Part shown: one piece after another, positions 1 to 7,058 of the stretch | Layout of the letters: the number at the start of each line of letters is the position of its first letter | Position numbering within the stretch: position 1 is the stretch's first letter | Source of the DNA: an uncultured Pseudomonadota bacterium | GTDB taxonomy: Bacteria; Pseudomonadota; Alphaproteobacteria; RF32; CAG-239 | Direction of reading: 5' to 3' | DNA length: 8,553 bases | NCBI GenBank assembly: GCA_902796625.1 | Contig: CADBPX010000033.1 | Location: 1-8,553 of the forward strand | Position numbers and translations under genes: made by a program | The notes under the pieces: model-generated | Database searches by the model: none | What the model was told of the DNA's origin: nothing | The model's input: the letters and a program-made list of their open reading frames with translations, nothing else

Positions 1-180
1 GGTAATAATAGAGTCGAATACGGTTATAATAATGAAGGTGATTACGTCCCGATGAAAATTGGTGAAAATAGAGTCGAATACGGTTATAATAATAACGGTG
101 AATATGCGCCAAATAAAATAGGTAATCATCGTATTGACTATGGATATAATCACCAAGGAGAATATGTTCCGATCAATATT
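1..180 (+). repeat. Three in-frame 60-bp tandem repeats
   Basis: The units are 1-60, 61-120 and 121-180. Units 1 and 2 match at about 48 of 60 positions by eye, including a 27-base identical block (7-33 and 67-93). Unit 3 has diverged mostly at synonymous or conservative positions while keeping the protein pattern. The array probably continues to the left of the window. Units are contiguous, without spacers, so this is not a CRISPR array. Confidence 0.92.
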
Positions 181-195
181 AACGATGGATGGTAA
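1..195 (+). CDS. C-terminal part of a tandem-repeat protein (5' end outside window)
   Basis: The + strand frame starting at base 1 is open and ends at TAA 193-195, giving the last 64 residues of a longer protein. It consists of three 20-residue units and a tail NDGW. The unit consensus is roughly G-N-x-R-[VI]-[ED]-Y-G-Y-N-x-x-G-[ED]-Y-[VA]-P-x-x-I. The invariant YGYN, a G four residues later and the Y-x-P triplet show that the reading frame is under selection. The spacing loosely recalls WG-type repeats (YGYI..G..V.P) and the 20-21-residue YD repeats of RHS proteins, but neither consensus is met, so I do not assign a family. Aromatic, glycine- and asparagine-rich units of this kind usually form beta structure, often in secreted or surface proteins; that is inference. 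The gene converges on deoA with 1 bp between the stop codons. Confidence 0.8.
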   Translation, partial: GNNRVEYGYNNEGDYVPMKIGENRVEYGYNNNGEYAPNKIGNHRIDYGYNHQGEYVPININDGW

Positions 196-196
196 A

Positions 197-1504
197 CTAT
201 ATCTTCATAAGGATCGGAGAAGAAATCTCCGGTTTTTCCGTAGAAATATGAATGGCTTTTAATAATGCCTGTTTACTCAGGTCGTATTGCTCCTCACTTT
301 GGTAGTGAACCATGGCCAGCGGGGTATTTTTATCAACATAGTCACCGATTTGAACAAAGTTTGTATATCCGGTTGCCAAATCAAGTTTTTGTCCCGGAAT
401 TGTTCGCCCGCCATGCAGTTGAATGATACTAATACCGACGGCTCGGGTGTCTATTGATGAAATAAATCCGGACTGTTCAGCCATAATAGGTTTAAGGTGT
501 AAACTTTGCGGTAAGTATTTGTCTGATCGTTCGATGAAATCAGTAGGGGCTCCTAATGCAGAGATCATTTGGGCAAATTTTTCCAAAGCTGATCCTGAGG
601 TTATTGCCTTGTCGATCATTATTTCCGCTTCCTGATCGGTTTTAGCTTTTTGACATTGAACAAGTAGTTGGCTACATAAATTTTTGGTTACAGAATCTAA
701 TCTTTTTTCAATGTTTTTGTTTTGCAAATATTCAATTGCTTCTTTAATTTCTAGGGCGTTACCAACCGAATGTCCTAGCACTTGATTCATATCGGTAATT
801 ATGGCAGAAGTTTTGGTTCCGGCATTGTTGGCAACTTCAACAATTGTCCGTGCCAAGGTTTCTGCATCAGTCCGGTTCGTCATAAAGGCACCGTTACCGC
901 ATTTTAAATCCATTACCAAATATTCCAATCCTGCCGCTAATTTTTTTGATAATATTGAAGCCGTAATTAGAGGAATCGATTCTACTGTGGCGCATACGTC
1001 ACGAATTGCATATATTTTTTTATCAGCCGGAGCCAGATTTCCGGTTTGTCCGATAATTGCGCATCCGATATTTTTAACGGTTTGCTGAAAAAGCTCGGTA
1101 GAAGCTTGGGTATTGTACGACGGTATTGCTTCCAACTTATCTATTGTTCCTCCGGTATGACCGAGACCGCGACCGGCAATCATAGGTACATATACATCAC
1201 AAGCGGCTAAAATCGGAGCCAACATCAAACTTACTTTATCTCCGACTCCACCGCTGGAATGTTTGTCGACTATGGGTTTATCATAACCTTTCCAGTGCAA
1301 AATATTGCCGGAATCTCGCATAGCTTTAGTTAATTCAGTTGTTTCCGTATTATCTAATCCATTCAGAAACATGGCCATGGTCATTGCTGCAACTTGGGAG
1401 TCGGCTACCGTGCCATCACAAATTCCGCTAACAAATTCTTTTATTTGTTCTGCCGATAATGTTTGTTTATTGCGTTTGCAACGAATAATTTCTTGTGGTA
1501 GCAT
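197..1504 (-). CDS. deoA: Thymidine phosphorylase DeoA
   Basis: This enzyme catalyses phosphorolysis of thymidine and deoxyuridine to base plus 2-deoxyribose-1-phosphate in cytoplasmic pyrimidine salvage. The 435-residue length is close to E. coli DeoA (440), and the sequence resembles it throughout. The phosphate-binding loop KHSSGGVGDK is at 81-90, the family signature GRGLGHTGGTIDKLE at 111-125, and the substrate-contacting segment YAIRD...SIPLITASILSKKLA at about 165-190. R168, S183 and K187 correspond to R171, S186 and K190 of the E. coli enzyme. The C-terminal domain carries GGRTIPGQKLD near 370. Start ATG 1504-1502 is 3 nt after the punA stop, with a GAGGA Shine-Dalgarno inside the last punA codons, so translation is probably coupled. 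A pyrimidine-nucleoside phosphorylase that also uses uridine is the alternative, but the sequence is more DeoA-like. It is the last gene of the operon, and no terminator of its own is visible beyond its TAG. Confidence 0.96.
   Translation of the reverse strand: MLPQEIIRCKRNKQTLSAEQIKEFVSGICDGTVADSQVAAMTMAMFLNGLDNTETTELTKAMRDSGNILHWKGYDKPIVDKHSSGGVGDKVSLMLAPILAACDVYVPMIAGRGLGHTGGTIDKLEAIPSYNTQASTELFQQTVKNIGCAIIGQTGNLAPADKKIYAIRDVCATVESIPLITASILSKKLAAGLEYLVMDLKCGNGAFMTNRTDAETLARTIVEVANNAGTKTSAIITDMNQVLGHSVGNALEIKEAIEYLQNKNIEKRLDSVTKNLCSQLLVQCQKAKTDQEAEIMIDKAITSGSALEKFAQMISALGAPTDFIERSDKYLPQSLHLKPIMAEQSGFISSIDTRAVGISIIQLHGGRTIPGQKLDLATGYTNFVQIGDYVDKNTPLAMVHYQSEEQYDLSKQALLKAIHISTEKPEISSPILMKI
213..237 (+). 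terminator. Intrinsic terminator of the repeat-protein gene, inside deoA 3' coding end
   Basis: On the + strand CGGAGA (215-220) pairs perfectly with TCTCCG (226-231) around a 5-base AGAAA loop. The stem can be extended by a G-U pair and an A-T pair. It is followed by TTTTT at 233-237. It lies 18-42 bp past the stop of the + strand gene, the expected place for its rho-independent terminator. The same bases encode the end of deoA on the other strand. Read in the deoA direction, the hairpin is not followed by a T tract, so it should act only on + strand transcripts. Confidence 0.75.
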
Positions 1505-1507
1505 AAT

Positions 1508-2305
1508 TTATTCCTCTGTCAAAAATTGCTGTAATAGGAAGCTGAGGTTTTCAGAAGATTTCTTTACAATTTGTAGAATATTGCTATGGTCAGCTTGCTG
1601 TTCAGTCAGACCGGCACCAAAATTTGAAATAATTGAGACCCCCATTACTTTGAACCCGACATGCACGGCTGAAATAACTTCCGGCACGGTTGACATTCCT
1701 ACGGCATCAGCACCGAAGTTGCGAAATAATCGCACTTCTGCAGGAGTTTCATAATTCGGCCCGAGAACCATTAAGTAAATACCTTCATATAGTTTGATTC
1801 CGTTTTTAACGGCAATCTGCTGCATTTTTTTTCTCATACCGAGATCGTACACTTCGCTCATATCCGGAAAATATGGTTCCGGATGTGCTCCAATTAAGGG
1901 GTTGCGACCGCTGAAATTAATATGGTCTTTGATTAGCATTATACCGCCGACAGGTATATCTGTTGTTAGAGAACCGGCGGCATTTGTGGCAATAAAATTT
2001 TTTACGCCAAGTTCTTTTAATTGCATATTGGATAGAGCAATAAACCTTGGATCCAGTCCTTCATAAAGATGCGTACGTCCTTGCAGACAAATAACGTTAT
2101 GGCAACCTATTGTGCCGGCATAAAAATAACCATTGTGTCCGTTTACGCTTGGTCGGGGAGCGCCGGGAACATCAGCATACGGAATAATGATAGGATTTTT
2201 AACTGCGGCTGTCAGGTTAGCTAAACCGGAGCCGAGAACTATGGCTGTGTCCGGCTTAAATCCGTTTAAGCGGTTTTGTATGTATTCAAAGGTTTTATCC
2301 TGCAT
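1508..2305 (-). CDS. punA: Purine-nucleoside phosphorylase, trimeric (PNP/PunA) type
   Basis: This enzyme cleaves inosine, guanosine and their deoxy forms with phosphate to free purine and (deoxy)ribose-1-phosphate. The 265-residue protein belongs to the low-molecular-weight trimeric family, unrelated in sequence to hexameric DeoD. Visible motifs are GSGL 25-28 (phosphate loop), NGHNG with H57, GRTHLYEG 76-83, TNAAGSL 107-113, GPNYETPAE 182-190 with E186 (equivalent to the base-binding Glu201 of human PNP), GMSTVPEV 203-210 and SNFGAG 227-232 with N228 (equivalent to Asn243). MSTVPE and the Asn favour 6-oxopurine nucleosides over a methylthioadenosine phosphorylase role. The start overlaps the end of cdd by 11 bp (2295-2305), and only a weak purine-rich Shine-Dalgarno precedes it, which points to translation coupled to cdd. 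Confidence 0.95.
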   Translation of the reverse strand: MQDKTFEYIQNRLNGFKPDTAIVLGSGLANLTAAVKNPIIIPYADVPGAPRPSVNGHNGYFYAGTIGCHNVICLQGRTHLYEGLDPRFIALSNMQLKELGVKNFIATNAAGSLTTDIPVGGIMLIKDHINFSGRNPLIGAHPEPYFPDMSEVYDLGMRKKMQQIAVKNGIKLYEGIYLMVLGPNYETPAEVRLFRNFGADAVGMSTVPEVISAVHVGFKVMGVSIISNFGAGLTEQQADHSNILQIVKKSSENLSFLLQQFLTEE

Positions 2306-2699
2306 TTTCTATATCTTTCGCTTGAAATTTCAGAGGAAGAAGCTCAGACAAAGTCATTGTTTTAACGATTTTGTCGGGATTAGCACTATGGATGAGTACA
2401 TCCGAAGCAGAAAATTCAGCAATTTTCTGTAAGCAGTTGCCACAAGGAAGTATTTGTTGAGTATCGGCTAAAATTAATATTTCGGCGATTTCTCTTTCTC
2501 CGGCAGCAACCATGGTGGATATAGCACCTGCTTCCGCACATGTTCCGCAAGGATAGGAGACATTTTCAACATTACATCCGGTGAAAATATTTCCTGATTT
2601 TGTTAATATTGCAGCCCCTACTTGGAAGTGCGAATATGGGGCATAGGCGTTTTTGTATGCCGCAAGGGCTTGCGTGAATAAATTGTCAGACTTTTTCAT
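2295..2699 (-). CDS. cdd: Cytidine deaminase, homotetrameric small type
   Basis: This enzyme hydrolytically deaminates cytidine and deoxycytidine to uridine and deoxyuridine; the latter is a substrate of the DeoA encoded downstream. The 134-residue length matches the small tetrameric zinc enzymes. YAPYSHFQVGAA at 19-30 is the substrate-binding entry motif. GCNVENVSYP at 41-50 leads into TCAEAGAI, with zinc ligand C54 and catalytic E56. PCGNCLQ at 85-91 supplies zinc ligands C86 and C89. Two usual arginines are replaced: CAER is CAEA here, and PCGxCRQ is PCGNCLQ. I recall the CAEAG form from other proteobacterial Cdd proteins, so activity is still expected. It is the first gene of the operon. 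Start ATG 2699-2697 is preceded by AAAGG with 6 nt spacing and by the promoter at 2771-2743. Confidence 0.95.
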   Translation of the reverse strand: MKKSDNLFTQALAAYKNAYAPYSHFQVGAAILTKSGNIFTGCNVENVSYPCGTCAEAGAISTMVAAGEREIAEILILADTQQILPCGNCLQKIAEFSASDVLIHSANPDKIVKTMTLSELLPLKFQAKDIENAG

Positions 2700-2702
2700 T
2701 TT

Positions 2703-2718
2703 ATACCTTTAATACCTT
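2703..2718 (-). promoter_or_regulatory. Duplicated ribosome-binding sequence before cdd
   Basis: Read on the - strand, AAGGTAT occurs twice, at 2718-2712 and 2709-2703, 9 bp apart. The proximal copy places AAGG 6 nt before ATG 2699 and is the probable Shine-Dalgarno. The distal copy is too far upstream to serve that start directly. Confidence 0.5.
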
Positions 2719-2742
2719 AAAATTTTAAAAATGTGTTGATTT

Positions 2743-2771
2743 ATTGTATTAATATTATAAATTGATGTCAA
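2743..2771 (-). promoter_or_regulatory. Sigma70-type promoter of the cdd-punA-deoA operon
   Basis: On the - strand the -35 box TTGACA (2771-2766) is a perfect consensus match. It is followed by a 17-bp spacer and the -10 box TACAAT (2748-2743), a 5 of 6 match. Initiation would fall near 2736, giving a leader of about 36 nt before the cdd ATG at 2699. No other consensus promoter is seen for these three genes, so they are probably one transcript. A 12-bp palindrome TTAAAATTTTAA (2717-2728) falls in the early transcribed region. It could be an operator or only AT-rich chance. Confidence 0.82.
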
Positions 2772-2789
2772 GAGTATCCGAATCAGGTG

Positions 2790-2794
2790 AGGAG
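2790..2794 (+). promoter_or_regulatory. Shine-Dalgarno deciding the GTG 2802 start of the AsmA-like gene
   Basis: AGGAG at 2790-2794 lies 7 nt before GTG 2802. The upstream in-frame GTG at 2787 overlaps the approach to this Shine-Dalgarno and has no purine-rich site of its own (preceding bases TCCGAATCA). Hence 2802 is the preferred start. Confidence 0.8.
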
Positions 2795-2801
2795 AAAAGG
2801 T

Positions 2802-5800
2802 GTGACAAAAAAAATTATATTGGCATTTTTAGCAGTTTTAGTTTTGGTGGCTATAGGCCTAGCAGTTTATGTTTCAACAATTGATTGGAATTCCAGAAAA
2901 CAAGAGTTATCAGAAGGTTTCTCAAAGGTTATAGGTCAGGGAGTGGAATTCTCTGGTAATTTGAACGTGTCACTTTTTCCTCAACCACACATAAGTGCTA
3001 ACGGAATCAATATTATAAATCCGGAAAATAATGAAAAGTTGGCTACTATCCAGAAAATGGAAACAGCAATATCTCTACGTTCATTAATCAAGGGAATTCC
3101 CGATGTTAGGACAATGAATTTGTATGGGACCGAAATTTGGTATACCGTTGATCAAAACGGAAAATCAAACTGGGCCAGACAAACGGCTCGGAAAATGTTG
3201 GATATAGATACGGAAAATCGTTTACAAAGTTTTCATTTGCAAAATTCTTTGCTTCACTATCGGAATGAACAGATTAATTATATATTTGATTTATCACAAT
3301 TCAATGCCGATATTCAGGCTGATGGAGTGACAGGTCCGTATCGTTTAGACGGTAACTTTATGAAAAATAATGAACTTTTTGGCATTGCTGTTAATATCGG
3401 TGATCTTTCACAAGGTGATGATGTCGACCTCGACTGCGGATTAACACATCCTAAGTCAGAAAGTCATTTGCGTTATGAAGGAGTATATAATTCTTCACAA
3501 GGAACATTTTCCGGCAGTTTGAGCGGGGATGCAAATAAAACTGCAGATTTTATAAATATTTTGCTAGGGAAAAATTTCGTTGATGCAAAATATAACCAGC
3601 CCTTAATGTTTTCTTTAGATGCTTCCTTGGCGGCAAATGTTATGAAACTTGCAAATGCAACAGTTAAGTATAGTCAGTATATTGACGGTTCCGGCAACGT
3701 GATTATTCCTATAACTAATGTCGATAAGTTGGAAAACGCTGGCAAACCGGTTATTGATATTGATTACAAAGCAGTGTCATTGGATCTGCGACCATTAATA
3801 AATTTGTTAAAAGAAAAAATCGTCTTATTTAAAGGTACAGATGAAAAATTTGAGCTGAAGAATAAATATGATTTGACCTATAGCATTTATGCCGACAAGG
3901 CAATTATTAATGATGAACCTTTAGGATATGTGGAAAATATGTCGGCGAAAGGATCGCTTCATGATAATTCCGTCAGTATCGATGAGTTTTCGGCCGAGGC
4001 GCAAGGTAATTTTAAATTTAGTGCGATTGGAAGTTTAATAGAAGATAATTCAAAGCCTAACTATTATGCTAAAGTACAAATTGAAGGTAAAAGTCTTTCT
4101 ACTCTGGCGTCTGTTTGGGGATATAAGCTTGACGCTCCGTCACAATCAGCATACCGTGATCTTAAGTTAGATTTTAACATTGCCGGTACATCTGCGGAAA
4201 CGGAAATCGGTGCATTAAATCTAATCATAGATAAAACCAATATTATCGGTAAAGGTAAGGTCATCTATGAGAATATTGATAAATATGATATACAAATAAA
4301 AGCCGATAAATTAAATGTAGATAACTATGTGGATGATAATAATCAAGATGGTAGTTTTGTAGAAACAGTTAAAAATGATTTAAATAAAATTTCAGTACTT
4401 AAAAATAAAGATATTACTTTGAATTTGGACGTTGATAATTTAATGTTGCGTAAGGTGCCGTATAATAACCTTTCAGCAAAGCTTCAAATTGTTGATAACG
4501 CATTAAAAATTAACGAGCTGAAAATTGCGAATTTAATGAATTCAAATGTTGCAATGAATGGCTATATAAAAAATATAGATGGTAACGATGTTTCTATTGA
4601 TAGTTTGAAGTTTCAAATAGTTACAAGTGAGTCAATTTCTCCTTTGCTGAATAAATTCAATGTGAAATTGCCGGACTGGAAAATTATACGTGCGCAGCCG
4701 CTTGATATTAATGGCGAGCTAAGCGGAAATTTTCAGAAAGCAGATATTAAGTTGCAGGTAATTTCGAATAAAGACACAAATTTTGATTACAACGGAAAAA
4801 TTTCTCAAGGTGAACATTTTGAATTTGCCGGGAAAGTTGAATTGAAAACAACAAATTTGGGACTTTTAGTTAACAGTTTAGGCGGTTCTTGGAAGAATTT
4901 GGGTAGCAATAGCGTTATAAATTGTGATGGTAATATATCAGGAAACAGCTTAAATTGGCAATTTTCCGAGGCTAAATGTTTTTTGGGAAATGCTTCTTAT
5001 GAAGGAGAAGTAAAATATAAAGCAGAAGCAGAGATAAAAGATATAAAGGCTAAAATTAAAAGCAGTGATTTAGATATAGGCAACTTTTTATCATTTAATT
5101 CATCTAAAGGTGTTGCGAGTTCCGATAATTTATTTGAAGATAATTTTATCAGCCGTCCTGATTTCGGAGATGCCGTAATTAATTATGATGTGTATCGCCG
5201 TTTGTCGTTAGATATGGAGCTGAGTGCACCGCGGGCATTTTATAAAAATAAGGTGTTTGAGGATTTTGCAGTTAGTGTTATCAATGATCAGTCCGTAATG
5301 AAATTGCAAAATCTGCAGTTTGATCATAATGGGGCAAAATACACCGGTGATATAGAAATAAATTATTTGCAGGATCCGGTAATGACAGGAAAGTTGCATG
5401 TTGACGATTTACTATTTTCAGGTATCGGCGGGAAAGTTTATCAATTGAATTCCGGGAAAATGACGGCGGATGTTGATTTCAACAGTTCAGCTATGTCGTT
5501 CTCAACTATTATAAATAACGCCAGCGGTTTAATAGATTTTAATATCAGCGACCTGTCTGTTAAGGGAATAGATGTACAAAATATAGTTGCAGATATTGAA
5601 CAGAGGGAGTATTCAAAAGGGATTTTTCAGGTAATTCGTGATAATTTGGAAAGGGGAGAAACTCTGTTTGACAGTACTTCCGGAAAAATTGTGATGAATG
5701 ATGGAGTATGGGAATTTGAAGATATGTTGATGGAAAATTCATATGCTCAGATAAACATGAATGGTAAGGATAACCTAAAAGACTGGAAAATGAATAATGA

Positions 5801-7040
5801 ATTTACCGTATTACTGAAATCAAAATCAGAAATTCCGGCATTTTCGTTTACATTATCCGGTTTGATTAATAATCCGACATTAGATATAAATGTTGAAAAT
5901 TTGGCTAATAAATATGATGCATATTGGGAAAAGATTGCTCAGGAAGAACAAAATAAAAAAGCAGAAGCTGACAGATTGCTGCAACAAAAAGCAGGCGACG
6001 TTAAAACGAAAATTTATGCATTAGAAAAGAAAATTGAACAGTTAAAAAAGCAAATAGATTTCTACTCTCAAATGGCCGGAGGAGAAGCTGTTGTTAAGGC
6101 GTATGATGAAGAAAAACAAGCAATTGAACACATAAATAGTGAATTAGAAAGCTTGTTAAGCCGTATTCAACAAAGCGATGTTAATGCTGTGGAAATGGAT
6201 AATTTCAGCAAAAAATATATTGATTATCAGAATATATTAGAGCAAAAAAGTAAGACACTCGATAAGTATTATGAAGATGATGTTAATTCACAAACGGAAG
6301 CTGTTTATGCAAAATTTAAGGAAATTCTTCCTAGTGCAGATAAGTTGATGATGGATTATGAGAAAATGTTGCAAGATGATTTTGTTGAGTTATCAAAATT
6401 TGATTCGGCACACTTTATGGTTAATGATACAGAATTACCTAAGTATAAGCAAAAAATCAAAAGTGAATATGATAAATTACAAGAACAAAACAATAAGATT
6501 GAGACGCTATATGGTAAAACAGTTTCGGCCTCACCAATCAGTGTAAAAGTTAATCTGTTGCAAGAACTGAAACGTGAAATTTCAGTTATGGAGCGAGAAT
6601 ACTCAAATATGGAGAATATTCAAGGAGATGTGGCTCAAAAATTGTTAAGGCTTATAGAGGAAAGAAAGAAGGTATTTATTGCTAACAGAGAGCAAACCGG
6701 TGAAGATAATTCTCCGATTATTTCCGAAGAAAAGGAGAACCTTTTAGCTAAGCAGTCTGCAGAAATTTCTAAAATCAATGAAAAGGCAATTCGTCAGAAT
6801 GAGGAAAGGCAAGAAAATGTAAAGCCGAAAATTTTTGAAGCAAATGATCGTAATACTAATGAATATAGTGGTAAACAAACCGAGCCGGTAAATGAAGCCT
6901 CATCCGGCGTTTCAGGAGTTATTACGGTGCCAGGACAGGTTGAAAAAGCAAAGGAAACGGAAATTAAGGAAAATAAAAGAATATTGCGCCCGTCGGAAGG
7001 GGTTATAAAAGAGGCTTCCGGTTCAATAACAGTAAAGTAA
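2802..7040 (+). CDS. AsmA-family envelope protein with long C-terminal coiled-coil extension
   Basis: The predicted protein has 1412 residues from GTG 2802, or 1417 from GTG 2787. Residues 3-4 are Lys-Lys, followed by a hydrophobic segment at about 5-25 (IILAFLAVLVLVAIGLAVYV). This is an uncleaved inner-membrane anchor with the bulk in the periplasm. The AsmA N-terminal signature follows: GQGVEFSGNLNVSLFPQP at about 45-62 and LYGTEIWYTVDQNGKSNW at about 107-124. A long middle of alternating short beta strands fits the beta-groove fold of AsmA/TamB proteins. The usual AsmA C-terminal region (ASGLIDFNISDLSVKGID, TLFDSTSGKI, FTLSGLINNPTLDINVEN) spans about 905-1036. From about 1042 the composition changes to Lys/Glu/Gln-rich helices that look like coiled coil to about 1300. 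A charged tail follows to the C-terminus, with SGVSGVITVP at 1368-1377 and SGSITVK as the last residues. Relatives act in phospholipid transport and outer-membrane homeostasis; that role is inferred here. It is followed after 18 bp by galU and is probably co-transcribed with it. Confidence 0.88.
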   Translation: MTKKIILAFLAVLVLVAIGLAVYVSTIDWNSRKQELSEGFSKVIGQGVEFSGNLNVSLFPQPHISANGINIINPENNEKLATIQKMETAISLRSLIKGIPDVRTMNLYGTEIWYTVDQNGKSNWARQTARKMLDIDTENRLQSFHLQNSLLHYRNEQINYIFDLSQFNADIQADGVTGPYRLDGNFMKNNELFGIAVNIGDLSQGDDVDLDCGLTHPKSESHLRYEGVYNSSQGTFSGSLSGDANKTADFINILLGKNFVDAKYNQPLMFSLDASLAANVMKLANATVKYSQYIDGSGNVIIPITNVDKLENAGKPVIDIDYKAVSLDLRPLINLLKEKIVLFKGTDEKFELKNKYDLTYSIYADKAIINDEPLGYVENMSAKGSLHDNSVSIDEFSAEAQGNFKFSAIGSLIEDNSKPNYYAKVQIEGKSLSTLASVWGYKLDAPSQSAYRDLKLDFNIAGTSAETEIGALNLIIDKTNIIGKGKVIYENIDKYDIQIKADKLNVDNYVDDNNQDGSFVETVKNDLNKISVLKNKDITLNLDVDNLMLRKVPYNNLSAKLQIVDNALKINELKIANLMNSNVAMNGYIKNIDGNDVSIDSLKFQIVTSESISPLLNKFNVKLPDWKIIRAQPLDINGELSGNFQKADIKLQVISNKDTNFDYNGKISQGEHFEFAGKVELKTTNLGLLVNSLGGSWKNLGSNSVINCDGNISGNSLNWQFSEAKCFLGNASYEGEVKYKAEAEIKDIKAKIKSSDLDIGNFLSFNSSKGVASSDNLFEDNFISRPDFGDAVINYDVYRRLSLDMELSAPRAFYKNKVFEDFAVSVINDQSVMKLQNLQFDHNGAKYTGDIEINYLQDPVMTGKLHVDDLLFSGIGGKVYQLNSGKMTADVDFNSSAMSFSTIINNASGLIDFNISDLSVKGIDVQNIVADIEQREYSKGIFQVIRDNLERGETLFDSTSGKIVMNDGVWEFEDMLMENSYAQINMNGKDNLKDWKMNNEFTVLLKSKSEIPAFSFTLSGLINNPTLDINVENLANKYDAYWEKIAQEEQNKKAEADRLLQQKAGDVKTKIYALEKKIEQLKKQIDFYSQMAGGEAVVKAYDEEKQAIEHINSELESLLSRIQQSDVNAVEMDNFSKKYIDYQNILEQKSKTLDKYYEDDVNSQTEAVYAKFKEILPSADKLMMDYEKMLQDDFVELSKFDSAHFMVNDTELPKYKQKIKSEYDKLQEQNNKIETLYGKTVSASPISVKVNLLQELKREISVMEREYSNMENIQGDVAQKLLRLIEERKKVFIANREQTGEDNSPIISEEKENLLAKQSAEISKINEKAIRQNEERQENVKPKIFEANDRNTNEYSGKQTEPVNEASSGVSGVITVPGQVEKAKETEIKENKRILRPSEGVIKEASGSITVK

Positions 7041-7058
7041 ATATATGGAGAAATAGCA

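Noticed and set aside
1..180. CRISPR array or RHS/YD-repeat toxin as the explanation of the left-edge repeats
   Set aside because: The 60-bp units are contiguous, coding and have no spacers, so not CRISPR. The YD and GRL core of RHS repeats is missing, so an RHS assignment is not supported.
1508..2305. 5'-methylthioadenosine phosphorylase as identity for punA
   Set aside because: The MSTVPE and SN motifs with Glu186 and Asn228 are those of 6-oxopurine nucleoside phosphorylase, and the neighbours are nucleoside-salvage genes.
423..2432. Several + strand ORFs of 70-149 codons opposite deoA, punA and cdd
   Set aside because: They are antisense to conserved enzymes with intact motifs, and their translations look like reverse-frame shadows.
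2724..2761. Possible + strand promoter for the AsmA-like gene (TTGATT at 2736-2741 with TATAAA at 2756-2761, or TTTAAA at 2724-2729 with TATTAA at 2747-2752)
   Set aside because: The first pair has a 14-bp spacer and the second only 4 of 6 matches in each box. In such AT-rich DNA these occur by chance.
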